From contig CAJFSS010000016.1 in the NCBI GenBank assembly GCA_904419745.1, positions 1 to 64,000 of the forward strand: DNA of 64,000 bases. The letters are read 5' to 3'. Positions 35,401 through 44,174 of this stretch are shown here, piece after piece. The notes below the pieces were generated by a model. That model made no database searches. It saw only the letters and a list, made by a program, of their open reading frames with translations, and was not told the origin of the DNA. Position 1 is the stretch's first letter, and every line of letters begins with the position of its first letter. Origin of the DNA: Candidatus Pseudoruminococcus merdavium (GTDB lineage: Bacteria > Bacillota > Clostridia > Oscillospirales > Ruminococcaceae). The position numbers and the translations under genes were made by a program.

Positions 35401-35434
35401 GATAGAAAAAGGGACTGAGCAAGGAGGATCTGTG

Positions 35435-37267
35435 ATGGATCGGGATAGAATCAGAAAATCGTTTCTTGCCGGGACAAGCCCGGAAGCATACCAATATTTT
35501 GGCGCGCATTTGACCCATGAGTATGGCAAAGATGGGGTGCGCTTTACCGTGTTTGCACCACATGCCAAAAATGTCAGTGTCATTGGCTCCTTTAACAACT
35601 GGCAGGGATACCCGATGGATCGGATACCGCAGGGAATTTTTTCTATTTTCGTGGACCATGCACGGATGGGAGATCTGTATAAATACCGGATCGAAACACA
35701 GGAAGGCCGTCTGATTGATAAAGCGGATCCGTTTGCGTTTTACAGCGAACAGAGACCGCAAACGGCCTCCATTATATGGGATATGGAGGATTTCCCCTGG
35801 CAGGATGACGCCTGGATGGGCCAGAGGAATAAAAATTACAACCGACCCCTTTCCATATATGAAATCCATGCAGGTTCCTGGAAGTTTAAGGACCCGAAAG
35901 CAGAGGATTTGGCCCGGCTATATAATTATGAAGAACTTGCAAAACAGCTCATTCCCTACCTTAAGCAGATGGGTTACACACATTTGGAATTTTTGCCATT
36001 GTGTGAGCATCCGTTCGACGGTTCCTGGGGATATCAGGTGACCGGATACTTCAGTGCCACCAGCAGGTATGGAGATCCCCGGAAATTGATGCAGTTTGTT
36101 AATTTATGCCATCAGAATGAAATAGGGGTGATTTTTGACTTTGTTCCCGTCCATTTTGTGGCAGATGGATATGCTCTTGCAGAATTTGATGGTTTTCCAC
36201 TTTTTGAAAAGGCAGGAAAGCAGGGGAGGTTCAGTGAATGGGGGACAGTCCTGTTTGACTATACCAAACCTTTCGTCCGTAGTTTTGTATTATCTGCACT
36301 GGATTTTTGGTGTGAAAAGTTCCATGCAGATGGGATTCGCTATGATGCGGTTTCCCATTTAATTTATGAAAATGGAGTCCACGGCGGAAAACTGAATCGC
36401 CCGGGCATTGCCTTTTTGCGGGGGGCAAATGCAGTCATTGGACAACGGCACCCAGAGGTCATGAAAATTGCAGAGGACTCCTCTTATTATCTCAAGGTGA
36501 CTGCCCCTGTGGAATATGAAGGCCTTGGATTTGATTACAAATGGAATCTTGGCTGGATGAACGATACATTTGCCTATCTTTCCTGTGAGATCGACCGACG
36601 GGGGGCAGAACGGGAAAAGATTACCCATTCTATGGATTATTTTTATCAGGATTTGTTTCTTCTTCCACTCTCTCATGATGAAGTCGTTCACGGAAAACAT
36701 GCCATTATTGAAAAAATAGCAGGCAACTATGAGGAAAAATTTCTTCAGCTGCGTTCACTATATCTGTTTCAAGTGGCACATCCTGGGAAAAAACTCTCGT
36801 TCATGGGCAACGAATTAGCGGAATTTAAAGAATGGGATCAGGCTGAACCGCTCAGTTTTTCGGTCCTGGAGTATCCTGCGCATGGCGCCTTTTATAAATA
36901 TCTTGCTTGTCTGAACCACTTTTACAGTTGCCATCCTGCGCTTTACTGTGATGATTACCATCCGGGGTGTTTCCAGTGGCTCTCCTGTAGTTCGGATACA
37001 GTTTTCTGTTTTGAACGGAGGGCCGAGAATGGGCAATCCTTATTATGTGTTGTCAATTTTGGAAGGGATCCTGCGGTGTCTTTTGCTGTGCCAAATTCCG
37101 GGATTTATCAAAAAATATTTTCCACAGTCGACAGTGAGCAATGTGAAAAGAAAGGGATCCGGGCAAAAAAGACATCCGAGGGATATCGGCTTACCATTCA
37201 GCTAAGACCCTTTGAAAGCTGTATCTTTGAGAAAAAGGCGATAAAACGGAAGGGAAAACTTTCATAA
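35435..37267 (+). CDS. glgB: 1,4-alpha-glucan branching enzyme
   Basis: 610 aa from the ATG at 35435, 7 nt after AAGGAGG. An N-terminal CBM48-type domain ('TRFTVFAPHAKNVSVIGSFN'-like segment with GSFNNWQGYPM) precedes a GH13 barrel. Catalytic regions: 'DFVPVHF' (I), 'DGIRYDAVSHLIY' with the nucleophile Asp near 304 (II), 'AEDSS' with the acid Glu near 346 (III), 'LPLSHDEVVHGK' near 413 (IV). It makes alpha-1,6 branches in glycogen. The other glycogen genes (glgA, glgC, glgP) are not next to it, which is unusual. Confidence 0.93.
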   Translation: MDRDRIRKSFLAGTSPEAYQYFGAHLTHEYGKDGVRFTVFAPHAKNVSVIGSFNNWQGYPMDRIPQGIFSIFVDHARMGDLYKYRIETQEGRLIDKADPFAFYSEQRPQTASIIWDMEDFPWQDDAWMGQRNKNYNRPLSIYEIHAGSWKFKDPKAEDLARLYNYEELAKQLIPYLKQMGYTHLEFLPLCEHPFDGSWGYQVTGYFSATSRYGDPRKLMQFVNLCHQNEIGVIFDFVPVHFVADGYALAEFDGFPLFEKAGKQGRFSEWGTVLFDYTKPFVRSFVLSALDFWCEKFHADGIRYDAVSHLIYENGVHGGKLNRPGIAFLRGANAVIGQRHPEVMKIAEDSSYYLKVTAPVEYEGLGFDYKWNLGWMNDTFAYLSCEIDRRGAEREKITHSMDYFYQDLFLLPLSHDEVVHGKHAIIEKIAGNYEEKFLQLRSLYLFQVAHPGKKLSFMGNELAEFKEWDQAEPLSFSVLEYPAHGAFYKYLACLNHFYSCHPALYCDDYHPGCFQWLSCSSDTVFCFERRAENGQSLLCVVNFGRDPAVSFAVPNSGIYQKIFSTVDSEQCEKKGIRAKKTSEGYRLTIQLRPFESCIFEKKAIKRKGKLS

Positions 37268-37346
37268 ATATTAAGATTCCCTTTCTTGTATCTTAAAAGC
37301 CTCTATGATACCATAGAAACAGAAAAAACTGGAAAGGGAGGAATCC

Positions 37347-39059
37347 GTGGTGTTAGTGGAATCATCGGAGGAATACCGGGTTTGTCATCCGGATTGGCCC
37401 ATTGATTTGCTGCGTGTCACCGTTATGCACGACGAGCTAAGGCAAGAGCGGTATTTGCGCGTAAAGTTTCAAAATGTGGGGGAAAAGGTGATTTTATCTC
37501 TCCGTCTCCGTTTTTTCGTAGAAGTAGAACAGGAAGAAAAACCGTTGGAACTTGTGCATGCTTATCCTCAGCGCATTTCCCCAGGGGAGAGTGGAGGACT
37601 TTCCTATAGTATTGCGGTGGGAAACAGGCCTGTGCGAGGTGTTTTGATCCAGTTGGTCAGCGTGACCTATGCCGGCGGAGAGCGGGAAGAGACATTCTCT
37701 TCCGAGGGGATTGCCTATCAAACAGGAGAACCCATAGAACCGGAATATCGGATGGCGTTCCAATTTCTTGCCGGGCGGGCACAAACCATGGTGCTCGAGC
37801 GCGCGGTACACCGTTTTTATCCGGTTTCTCTGGACAATGGGGATTGGATCTGTTCTTGTGGACGCTACTGCCTGCAGGGGCAAGCCGTGTGTCCTCGATG
37901 TAACAGTGAAAAGAAAACCGTTTTCCATTTAGTGGAGAAAAAACGCCTGGAGTATACCAGGCAATGGCTGGAAAAAATCGACGAACAAAAGCTGCTCAAA
38001 GAAGAACAGAACATCAGAAAATTTGAACAGCGTAAATTGGAACACGGCCGTTTATACCGCCGGCGATTGATCCTGCTATCCTGTGTGCTGATTAGTCTTG
38101 CCGCTTTGGTGTGCAGCGGTTTATTATATTATACTAAAAGTTATTATCCAAATAAATTATACGAAAATGGGCTACAAGCTTTGGGACAGAGACGATATGG
38201 GGAAGCCTATATCTGTTTTTCCAAGGCTGGTAATTATCGGGACGCACCACAACAGGCGGCTCAGGCGGTCATCCTACGGGATCGGAAGTCTGTTGCCTAT
38301 ACCGGTGCGGATTTTGCAGCTGTTAATGCAGATGGGAGTGTAACGGTATTTTCCGACAATCCTGTTTTCCAGGCGGCGGCCTCCTGGACGGATATCGTTT
38401 CCCTGAGTGCGGGTAAGGAACACTTGGTTGGACTGCATTCCGACGGGACGGTAGTGGCCGTTGGTTCCAATGTTTATGGGGAATGTAATCTGGAAGACTT
38501 TTCGGATATTGTCTCCATTGATACCGGACCGTACCATACTGTTGGGCTTAAATCCGACGGGACTGTGGTCGCCGTCGGATACAGCAATAGTTTGAACCGG
38601 GTCTGTGATGTCGGCGAATGGAAGGGGATCGTCAGCGTTGCGGCAAGCGCTACGCAGACAATGGGCCTTACATCGGATGGAACTCTGGTGACTACAGCGG
38701 AGGAATCTTCCCTGGACGACGGGGAACATTACTTTGACATTGACTGCACGGGAATTACCTATGAAGTAGGGCTTACCCGTAAGCAGAAAGCACTGCTTGG
38801 CAGCGGAGAAGAATTTGCAAGCGGGGCTGTATTTGCAGCATGCGCCCAGGATGTCGGATATGCGGTGAATCCCTCGTACCGGGTGATCACCAGTGGTTCT
38901 GCCAACCCATTTTTGGAATTGCAGGATGTCCGTGAAATTGTCGTATCTGAAACAGGGGATGTTTTCTGTGTGACCGTACAGGGGACAGTCCGCAGTGGGG
39001 GAAAAGTTGCTTATCAACGGCAAATGGAAGCGTTGACCGGAATTGGAACAGGAAACTAA
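37347..39059 (+). CDS. Membrane protein with zinc ribbon and RCC1-type repeats
   Basis: 570 aa from GTG at 37347 (another GTG follows at once; the GGGAGG site suits either). Residues 1-165 are a beta-rich domain I do not recognise. A zinc ribbon CSCGRYC...CPRC sits near residues 169-185, a charged helical linker at 195-235, a membrane helix at about 241-262, and then an extracytoplasmic part. The C-terminal half has repeats of the RCC1 type, 'HLVGLHSDGTVVAVGSNVYG', 'HTVGLKSDGTVVAVGYSNS', 'TMGLTSDGTLVTT'. The topology suggests a cytoplasmic sensor joined to an external propeller. Function unknown. The next gene starts 13 nt later. Confidence 0.75.
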   Translation: MVLVESSEEYRVCHPDWPIDLLRVTVMHDELRQERYLRVKFQNVGEKVILSLRLRFFVEVEQEEKPLELVHAYPQRISPGESGGLSYSIAVGNRPVRGVLIQLVSVTYAGGEREETFSSEGIAYQTGEPIEPEYRMAFQFLAGRAQTMVLERAVHRFYPVSLDNGDWICSCGRYCLQGQAVCPRCNSEKKTVFHLVEKKRLEYTRQWLEKIDEQKLLKEEQNIRKFEQRKLEHGRLYRRRLILLSCVLISLAALVCSGLLYYTKSYYPNKLYENGLQALGQRRYGEAYICFSKAGNYRDAPQQAAQAVILRDRKSVAYTGADFAAVNADGSVTVFSDNPVFQAAASWTDIVSLSAGKEHLVGLHSDGTVVAVGSNVYGECNLEDFSDIVSIDTGPYHTVGLKSDGTVVAVGYSNSLNRVCDVGEWKGIVSVAASATQTMGLTSDGTLVTTAEESSLDDGEHYFDIDCTGITYEVGLTRKQKALLGSGEEFASGAVFAACAQDVGYAVNPSYRVITSGSANPFLELQDVREIVVSETGDVFCVTVQGTVRSGGKVAYQRQMEALTGIGTGN

Positions 39060-39072
39060 TGGAGGAATTTTG

Positions 39073-39699
39073 ATGCCGGGTCAGATGATGCATTTATATG
39101 TGGGGAATTGCCTTTGGCAAGAGCAGGGACTTCGGGGGAACCGGAGTCAGTTTTTGCTCGGATGTATTGCTCCGGATGGGGTCAACGCCAAAGGCTTTGC
39201 CCCCAAAAAGGTACGGTGGCGCGCCCATTTGCGCGCTCGTGATCTGGGCGTCTGGAAAGAAAATGCCCTGCGTTTTTATCAAGGGCAGCAGGGGGTTATA
39301 CCGTGGGAATACCTACTTGGGTATCTTGTCCATGTGTATACGGATATTTTGTGGGATGAACTTTTTAACCCCCAGTTGGAACGATCTATCCGTGCATTGA
39401 CGCAGGATGAAGATAAAAGGGATTTTTTGCGTTGGAGCGAGCTGTTTTTGTTTGACCGTCTGGCCTGTTTTCAGGATTGGTGGAAGCACGGCGCCAGAAG
39501 GGAGTTTGCAAGGGCGAGAGCGCTCGATATCAATGGGATCAGCAGTACAATGATAGAACTTTTGCAAAAGGATACGCTTTTTTGGTACGCCAACACCATT
39601 GAGGAACAATATGGGACAGCTCCGCCATGCTTTGTCACACAAATACAAGCCGAGAACTTGGCAAGTGCTGTGATAGAGCAGGTGAATATTTGCGAGTAA
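39073..39699 (+). CDS. Zinc-dependent phospholipase C-like protein
   Basis: 208 aa from the ATG at 39073, after GGAGG. The start 'MPGQMMHLYVGNCLWQE' and the spaced residues 'LLGCIAPDGVN', 'LGYLVHVYTDILWDEL' resemble the Zn_dep_PLPC (S1/P1-PLC fold) family, with His11-type and HxxxD metal ligands. There is no signal peptide, so the enzyme should be cytoplasmic. Substrate unknown; many clostridial members are annotated only by fold. It is in one operon with the RCC1-repeat protein, and a terminator follows the stop directly. Confidence 0.65.
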   Translation: MPGQMMHLYVGNCLWQEQGLRGNRSQFLLGCIAPDGVNAKGFAPKKVRWRAHLRARDLGVWKENALRFYQGQQGVIPWEYLLGYLVHVYTDILWDELFNPQLERSIRALTQDEDKRDFLRWSELFLFDRLACFQDWWKHGARREFARARALDINGISSTMIELLQKDTLFWYANTIEEQYGTAPPCFVTQIQAENLASAVIEQVNICE

Positions 39700-39700
39700 A

Positions 39701-39732
39701 AAACAGAGGGCAGATGAGTCTGCCCTCTGTTT
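39701..39732. terminator. Bidirectional terminator
   Basis: AAACAGAGGGCAGA (39701-39714), TGAG, TCTGCCCTCTGTTT (39719-39732), then CTTTT on the plus strand. Confidence 0.82.
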
Positions 39733-39735
39733 CTT

Positions 39736-40473
39736 TTACTCAGATACCTGGGAAGAGGTGGCCTGAGACACATTATTTTTACTGGTGATAAAGGAAATTT
39801 TTCCGCGGATTTTGGATTCGCTCATGCTTCGGAAGGATTTATCTACTTGGAGTTCATAAGTCCCGGTATTGTCATGGAAGAGCATGTGGCATTGCTGTAC
39901 ATTGTATTCCTCTGGAATGGATTGAATAATCTCATAAGCACTCTTGGCAAACAAGTCCTTGGAATCCCCCTTGGACGAAGAAGGAATGGAACTGGTCAGG
40001 CCATACAGCTGAATGCTGTAAATTGGTTCAGGTTTTTCCTTGTAGTTTTTGGCGACGAAATAGGTTTCTGTTTGGGTGCTGTAAGATTGTACTCCAGTCG
40101 AGAGGTTGTGGGAAACTTCCGTAACTTTTGCAGTCAGCGCTTCGATCTCATCGTTTTGGAAACTTCCGTCTTCAATGGTCTTGGTGTCCACAAAATAGGT
40201 CAGGGTTGAAAGGCTTTGTCGGTTGTTGGAGGTGTCGTCCTTTCGGTAAAGATACCCTGTATAGGACATCTCAAAGATATTATAGTTCACATCCCCCACA
40301 ACATACTCCTCGCCATATTGTGCTCGGGCATATTGGTTCATTTTCTTTTCCGCGGTAGAATCACCAAATGGCACGCCGGTTACCAGTGTAATTCCAAGAT
40401 AGGCGACTGTAATTAGGAAGACGGTTAAAAAGAAAAAAATCAGCTTTTTTATTAAACTTTTCACATCTGTCAC
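39736..40473 (-). CDS. Membrane-anchored protein of unknown function
   Basis: 245 aa if started at the GTG at 40473, behind AGGGA; an ATG 14 codons earlier has no ribosome site. One N-terminal membrane helix ('LIFFFLTVFLITVAYLGITLVTG') is followed by about 215 extracytoplasmic residues with many Thr, Ser and Tyr, such as 'QYGEEYVVGDVNYNIFEMSYTGYLYRKDD'. The C-terminal end is Ser-rich. I recognise no domain. It has no operon partner and converges on the phospholipase-like gene. Confidence 0.7.
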   Translation of the reverse strand: MTDVKSLIKKLIFFFLTVFLITVAYLGITLVTGVPFGDSTAEKKMNQYARAQYGEEYVVGDVNYNIFEMSYTGYLYRKDDTSNNRQSLSTLTYFVDTKTIEDGSFQNDEIEALTAKVTEVSHNLSTGVQSYSTQTETYFVAKNYKEKPEPIYSIQLYGLTSSIPSSSKGDSKDLFAKSAYEIIQSIPEEYNVQQCHMLFHDNTGTYELQVDKSFRSMSESKIRGKISFITSKNNVSQATSSQVSE

Positions 40474-40759
40474 AGTAACTATTCCCTGCCTTTCCCTGTG
40501 CCACGACAGGCACATGACTAAAAATCCCGGCTGCTGGGCATTTGGGCAAACCCGCTTGATACCGTCCTATCAAAAGTACCGGTATGGCCCAGAAGAGGGA
40601 TATGGATGTAGCTGCTTTGAGTTATTATAGCATGATGCCAAAAAGCGTGCAATGATATGTGGCAAATTTGCCGGGTTGTTGGGGGTGCGTTTCGTATGGT
40701 AGACTTTATTTGGTAGCGAGGGAAGGTGATGGATCAATAGGACAAACTAGGAGAATGTT

Positions 40760-41380
40760 ATGAGACTGATTGGAGAGAAAGTAACTTTACGGGATTTTCA
40801 TAAAAAAGATATACAAAAAAGAATGTTTTGGGAAACAGAACAAACCGAATGGCAGCTGTGGGACGCCCCATGGGAATATGAGGCACAGAATAACCAGAAT
40901 AATTTTGAATGGCTGGTGCAATACCGGAACCGATTAGAGCGTCAGGCGGAGGATCTGCTTACCGCTGGGGAGAAAACGCTGCGCCGTGGATTTGAGATAG
41001 AATTGACCGGGGGCAGCGGGGAATCCATCGGATGGTGCAATTCCTATTTCCTGAAAGATGATTTTATTCCCGCACCGGATGGGAAGCTGTTGGCAATTGG
41101 CATTGATCTACCCGATCCCAACACCAGGGGAAGGGGATATGGAAGCCAGGCGCTCACCTTATTTTTGAAATATTTGTTTGATGCAGGTTTTCAAGAGCTG
41201 TATACACAGACCTGGTCTGGAAACAAGCCAATGGTCAGTCTTGCCGCCCGTTTGGGATTTGAGGAGTGTGCACGTGGGATGGACGCCCGTCATGTCCGCG
41301 GAAGGAATTACGATGCACTCACATTTCGCCTGAAGAAAAGCAAATTTTTTCAAATGGATGGAATACCGGGGATAAATTAG
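40760..41380 (+). CDS. GNAT-family N-acetyltransferase
   Basis: 206 aa. 'MRLIGEKVTLRDFHKKDIQ' is the RimJ/RimL-like opening, and 'DPNTRGRGYGSQALTLFLKYLFDAGFQELYTQTWSGNKPMVSLAARLGFEE' contains the acetyl-CoA loop (RGxGxG) and the typical 'N..M..LA.RLGF' helix. Possible targets are ribosomal-protein N-termini, small amines or an aminoglycoside-like compound; sequence does not decide. The start has a GGAGAATGTT site. A strong terminator follows. Confidence 0.86.
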   Translation: MRLIGEKVTLRDFHKKDIQKRMFWETEQTEWQLWDAPWEYEAQNNQNNFEWLVQYRNRLERQAEDLLTAGEKTLRRGFEIELTGGSGESIGWCNSYFLKDDFIPAPDGKLLAIGIDLPDPNTRGRGYGSQALTLFLKYLFDAGFQELYTQTWSGNKPMVSLAARLGFEECARGMDARHVRGRNYDALTFRLKKSKFFQMDGIPGIN

Positions 41381-41395
41381 TTCAAAATGCCAGAC

Positions 41396-41431
41396 AGCCC
41401 GGACTTTCCTGTGGAAAGGCCCGGGCTTTTT
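41396..41431 (+). terminator. Rho-independent terminator
   Basis: AGCCCGGACTTTCC (41396-41409) pairs with GGAAAGGCCCGGGCT (41413-41427, one bulge), then TTTTTC. Confidence 0.8.
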
Positions 41432-41470
41432 CTGTTTTACCGGGGGATTGAAATTCCCCAAACAAACAGG

Positions 41471-41695
41471 CTACCTGCTGGATAAGACGTCGCTGACAGT
41501 GTCCTGCGCATCGCTGACAAGGTCTTCAGCGCCGCTCACTACATCGCTGACCATGTCTTCGGCGCCGCTGATGACATCGTTGACGACTCCGCCGGAACTT
41601 GTCATGGAAGAGGAGTTTTTATCGTCCCCCATACATCCTGCCAGCATGGACGAGCACATCAGCGCGGCTGCGGCCAAAGCAAGCATCTTTTTCAT
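41471..41695 (-). CDS. Small lipoprotein with SGAEDxVSD repeats
   Basis: 74 aa from the ATG at 41695, after AAAGGAGGG. Signal 'KKMLALAAAALMCSSMLAGC' ends in lipobox MLAGC. The mature peptide has a Ser-rich spacer and then repeats of the form 'DVISGAEDMVSDVVSGAEDLVSD', close to an 11-residue amphipathic period, so it is probably one acidic helix anchored to the membrane. Function unknown; it resembles small exported clostridial lipoproteins with no assigned role. Confidence 0.8.
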   Translation of the reverse strand: MKKMLALAAAALMCSSMLAGCMGDDKNSSSMTSSGGVVNDVISGAEDMVSDVVSGAEDLVSDAQDTVSDVLSSR

Positions 41696-41870
41696 GGAAT
41701 ACCCTCCTTTGATTCGGCTATAAAAACGGAAAAAACCGTTTTCGGAGATAGTGTTCCACAAAAAAGAACAATCATGAAAAATAAAAATATTTTTATTTTT
41801 TATTCTATCTATTCGTAAAATAGTCATAATCGTTTCAAAACAATTTCTTTCTTTTTTGGCACTATTGTGG

Positions 41871-41876
41871 TATAAT
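41871..41876 (+). promoter_or_regulatory. Extended -10 promoter of hpf
   Basis: TATAAT (41871-41876) preceded by TGTGG (extended -10), about 95 nt before the hpf start. No good -35 seen. Confidence 0.5.
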
Positions 41877-41972
41877 AAAGATACAACCAAAGAGTTGCAG
41901 GATACCTGTTGAAAAAGGATCCTGGAAAATTCACACGTGCATGTATTGCCGTGTCAAAAAGGGGCTGGATCT

Positions 41973-42521
41973 ATGAACATTACTATCACTGGAAGAAAAA
42001 TTTCAATCAAAGACCGCTTCAGAGAAAGAGTTGAGAAAAAGCTCAACAAGCTTGACAAGTTTTTTGGAGCAGAAGCGGAAGCACAGGTGACATTGAGCTA
42101 CCTGAAAGACCAGTTTACTGTTGAAATTACGATCCGGAATACCCGTAATTCTATGATATTCCGTTCTGAAAAGACAACGGGGGATATGTTTGACTCCCTG
42201 GAAGCAGCTGCTGATTCCATTGTCCGGCAAATTGTGAAAAATAAAGGGAAGTTGGAAAGCAGAATGCGTGCAGGAGCCTATACAGATGCCGCATTCCTTG
42301 CACAGGAGGAACGCGAAGAGGAACTGGACGAGCCGCATGAGTACAAAATTGTCAGAAGCAAGCGGTTTGCTGTCAAGCCCATGGAAGTGGAAGAGGCTAT
42401 TTTACAGATGAACATGCTTGACCATGAATTTTTCATGTTCCGAAATATACAGACCGAAGAAATCAATGTCGTCTACCGGCGGCACAATGGGGATTATGGC
42501 CTGCTGGAACCAGAAGATTAA
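41973..42521 (+). CDS. hpf: Long-form ribosome hibernation promoting factor
   Basis: 182 aa from the ATG at 41973, after AAAAAGGGG. Residues 1-100 are the S30AE/RaiA domain ('MNITITGRKISIKDRFRERV', 'KLNKLDKFFGAEAEAQVTLS'), and 120-182 the C-terminal dimerisation domain ('SKRFAVKPMEVEEAILQMNM', 'LDHEFFMFRNIQTEEINVVY'). The long form joins two 70S ribosomes into inactive 100S dimers in stationary phase. Monocistronic, with its own promoter and a strong hairpin after the stop. Confidence 0.96.
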   Translation: MNITITGRKISIKDRFRERVEKKLNKLDKFFGAEAEAQVTLSYLKDQFTVEITIRNTRNSMIFRSEKTTGDMFDSLEAAADSIVRQIVKNKGKLESRMRAGAYTDAAFLAQEEREEELDEPHEYKIVRSKRFAVKPMEVEEAILQMNMLDHEFFMFRNIQTEEINVVYRRHNGDYGLLEPED

Positions 42522-42563
42522 ATGGATAAACGTTTGCCTATCAATTTAAGTCCAAATACTGAA

Positions 42564-42600
42564 AATAGAGGCCCGGGGAATGGTTCCCCGGGCCTCTATT
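42564..42600. terminator. Strong hairpin between hpf and the ATP-grasp gene
   Basis: AATAGAGGCCCGGGGAA (42564-42580), TGG loop, TTCCCCGGGCCTCTATT (42584-42600). A T-tract follows only on the minus strand. Confidence 0.75.
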
Positions 42601-42641
42601 CGTGGGTATGAAGAATGTAAGAGGATAGAAAGTTGTCAAAA

Positions 42642-43682
42642 TCAGTGGGAAAAGGCCATGTACTTTTGAAAGACCGGCAAAATGCCAATTCCGTTTTCCC
42701 GTTGTGAGGACAGCTGCATAATATCATGCCCAGGAAAAGTATTTCCTTCGATCAATTCTGGCCCATCATTGGTCATTGCAACATCCCATGCAACATAACG
42801 GATTTGCGGGACCACTGTAGCAGCCTGTTTGCACAGCTCAATGGCTTTATCAAACATTGGTACAGTAAAACCCACAATAGGTTTCCCAGTCATTGGATGA
42901 GTATCGTAGGTGATGAGATCCTTGTCCTCACCCGCCTTTATAATGGTGCCCGTAGTACTGTCAATCAGCGCAGACATGCCGCCGCTGTTAAGATTGTCGA
43001 CAAATGAACCGTGATTCCCAATTCTAATAGAGGAAAACACAACATCGGCAATGCCATCCTCTTTGAGAATGGTAACAATGCGCAGGGTATTGACCGAATT
43101 TGGATAGATAGCGGAAATATCCTCCTGCTGTTCGATGACCTGCTCAATCAGAGTACGGCCGGATTCTGTCAAAAACCGGTACATATCTTGAGCATCGAGA
43201 AAATCGGATAGTGAAGTTTTCAGTACACCTCTACCACAAATCCCATCTGCTGGTTTTGCGATCACTGTCGGATGACGTTCAAGGAAATCTGCAAATTCAT
43301 TGACAGATGACTTTTTCAAATCAATAGATTCTCTGTGGATAAAAGAAGAAAATTTCTGATTAAACTGCGCTTTGTCTTCGAAAAGATATGTATAGTCCGG
43401 ATTGTTAAAACACCGAACAGCCTGGTTGTTTTTTCCACGGGTCAAATAAGTAGCCCGCTGAGCGGCATTTAGTCGATAAAACTGAAAAAGGTCATAGTCC
43501 GCATACCCTGCAAGATAACGAAATCCACACCAGACCATATCTACAAATAGAACCACACGGTTTTTCCCGGTACGTTCATGAATTTTACCCACAGTATGGA
43601 ACATGTTTTTGTAATCCATGTCCGCAATTCGCCGTACCAGATAAGAAAAATTCATTCCTAATTCCTCCACCCAGTTTTCCAT
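42642..43682 (-). CDS. Sugar-transferase-associated ATP-grasp protein
   Basis: 346 aa. The region 'IAKPADGICGRGVLKTSLSDF' is the ATP-grasp glycine loop; 'EQQEDISAIYPNSVNTLRIVT' and 'WDVAMTNDGPELIEGNTFPGHD' with the metal-binding E-x-N are typical of the ATPgrasp_ST family. These enzymes are found near surface polysaccharide genes and probably join an amino acid or similar acid to a sugar or lipid. Here it is alone, 10 kb from the exopolysaccharide operon. It ends next to a hairpin shared with hpf. Confidence 0.85.
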   Translation of the reverse strand: MENWVEELGMNFSYLVRRIADMDYKNMFHTVGKIHERTGKNRVVLFVDMVWCGFRYLAGYADYDLFQFYRLNAAQRATYLTRGKNNQAVRCFNNPDYTYLFEDKAQFNQKFSSFIHRESIDLKKSSVNEFADFLERHPTVIAKPADGICGRGVLKTSLSDFLDAQDMYRFLTESGRTLIEQVIEQQEDISAIYPNSVNTLRIVTILKEDGIADVVFSSIRIGNHGSFVDNLNSGGMSALIDSTTGTIIKAGEDKDLITYDTHPMTGKPIVGFTVPMFDKAIELCKQAATVVPQIRYVAWDVAMTNDGPELIEGNTFPGHDIMQLSSQRENGIGILPVFQKYMAFSH

Positions 43683-44174
43683 CAGCTAATAACCGGAAAA
43701 GCATTTTTGTGGTTTCCGGTGTCCTTCAGCTATTTTATTTATATATTATATGAGCGTTTTTTCTAAACAATTATATATTTATTATCTCGCAAACTCCAAT
43801 TTTCGACAATAGTTTACAGAAAAAAATCACATAATATTCACATTGTCCGTAATGGACAAAAATATTTTTCATCTCTAAACCAGGCTAGAAAAAATTATGG
43901 TTTCCTTTTTGTGTGAATTATACAGGTTTTTGTGGCGAAAAAAGCGGAAAACTGCGATTTTGCAGTAATTTTTTCAAAAAAGGTCTTTCTTTTTCGTCCG
44001 TCTTGTTATAGAATACATAGAGTAGCGCAGCGCATTTGTTGTGTCGGGTACATAACAGATGCGCTTTGCCGTCCTGTCTTGTTCATTGGGAAACAGAAGA
44101 TGTGACGGCTATCTTTAGAAATATATGGATATCATGGTGTGGCAGCCGGGTGTCTATATAGGAGGGAAATTCAA
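43683..44174 (+). other. Long AT-rich intergenic region and leader of the Gld-like operon
   Basis: About 490 nt with no gene. A TAGAAT -10-like box is at 44009-44014. Downstream AGCGCATTTGTT (44029-44040) and AACAGATGCGCT (44054-44065) form an 11 of 12 bp hairpin that should lie in the 5' leader. No T-tract follows it. No known riboswitch motif recognised. Confidence 0.45.
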
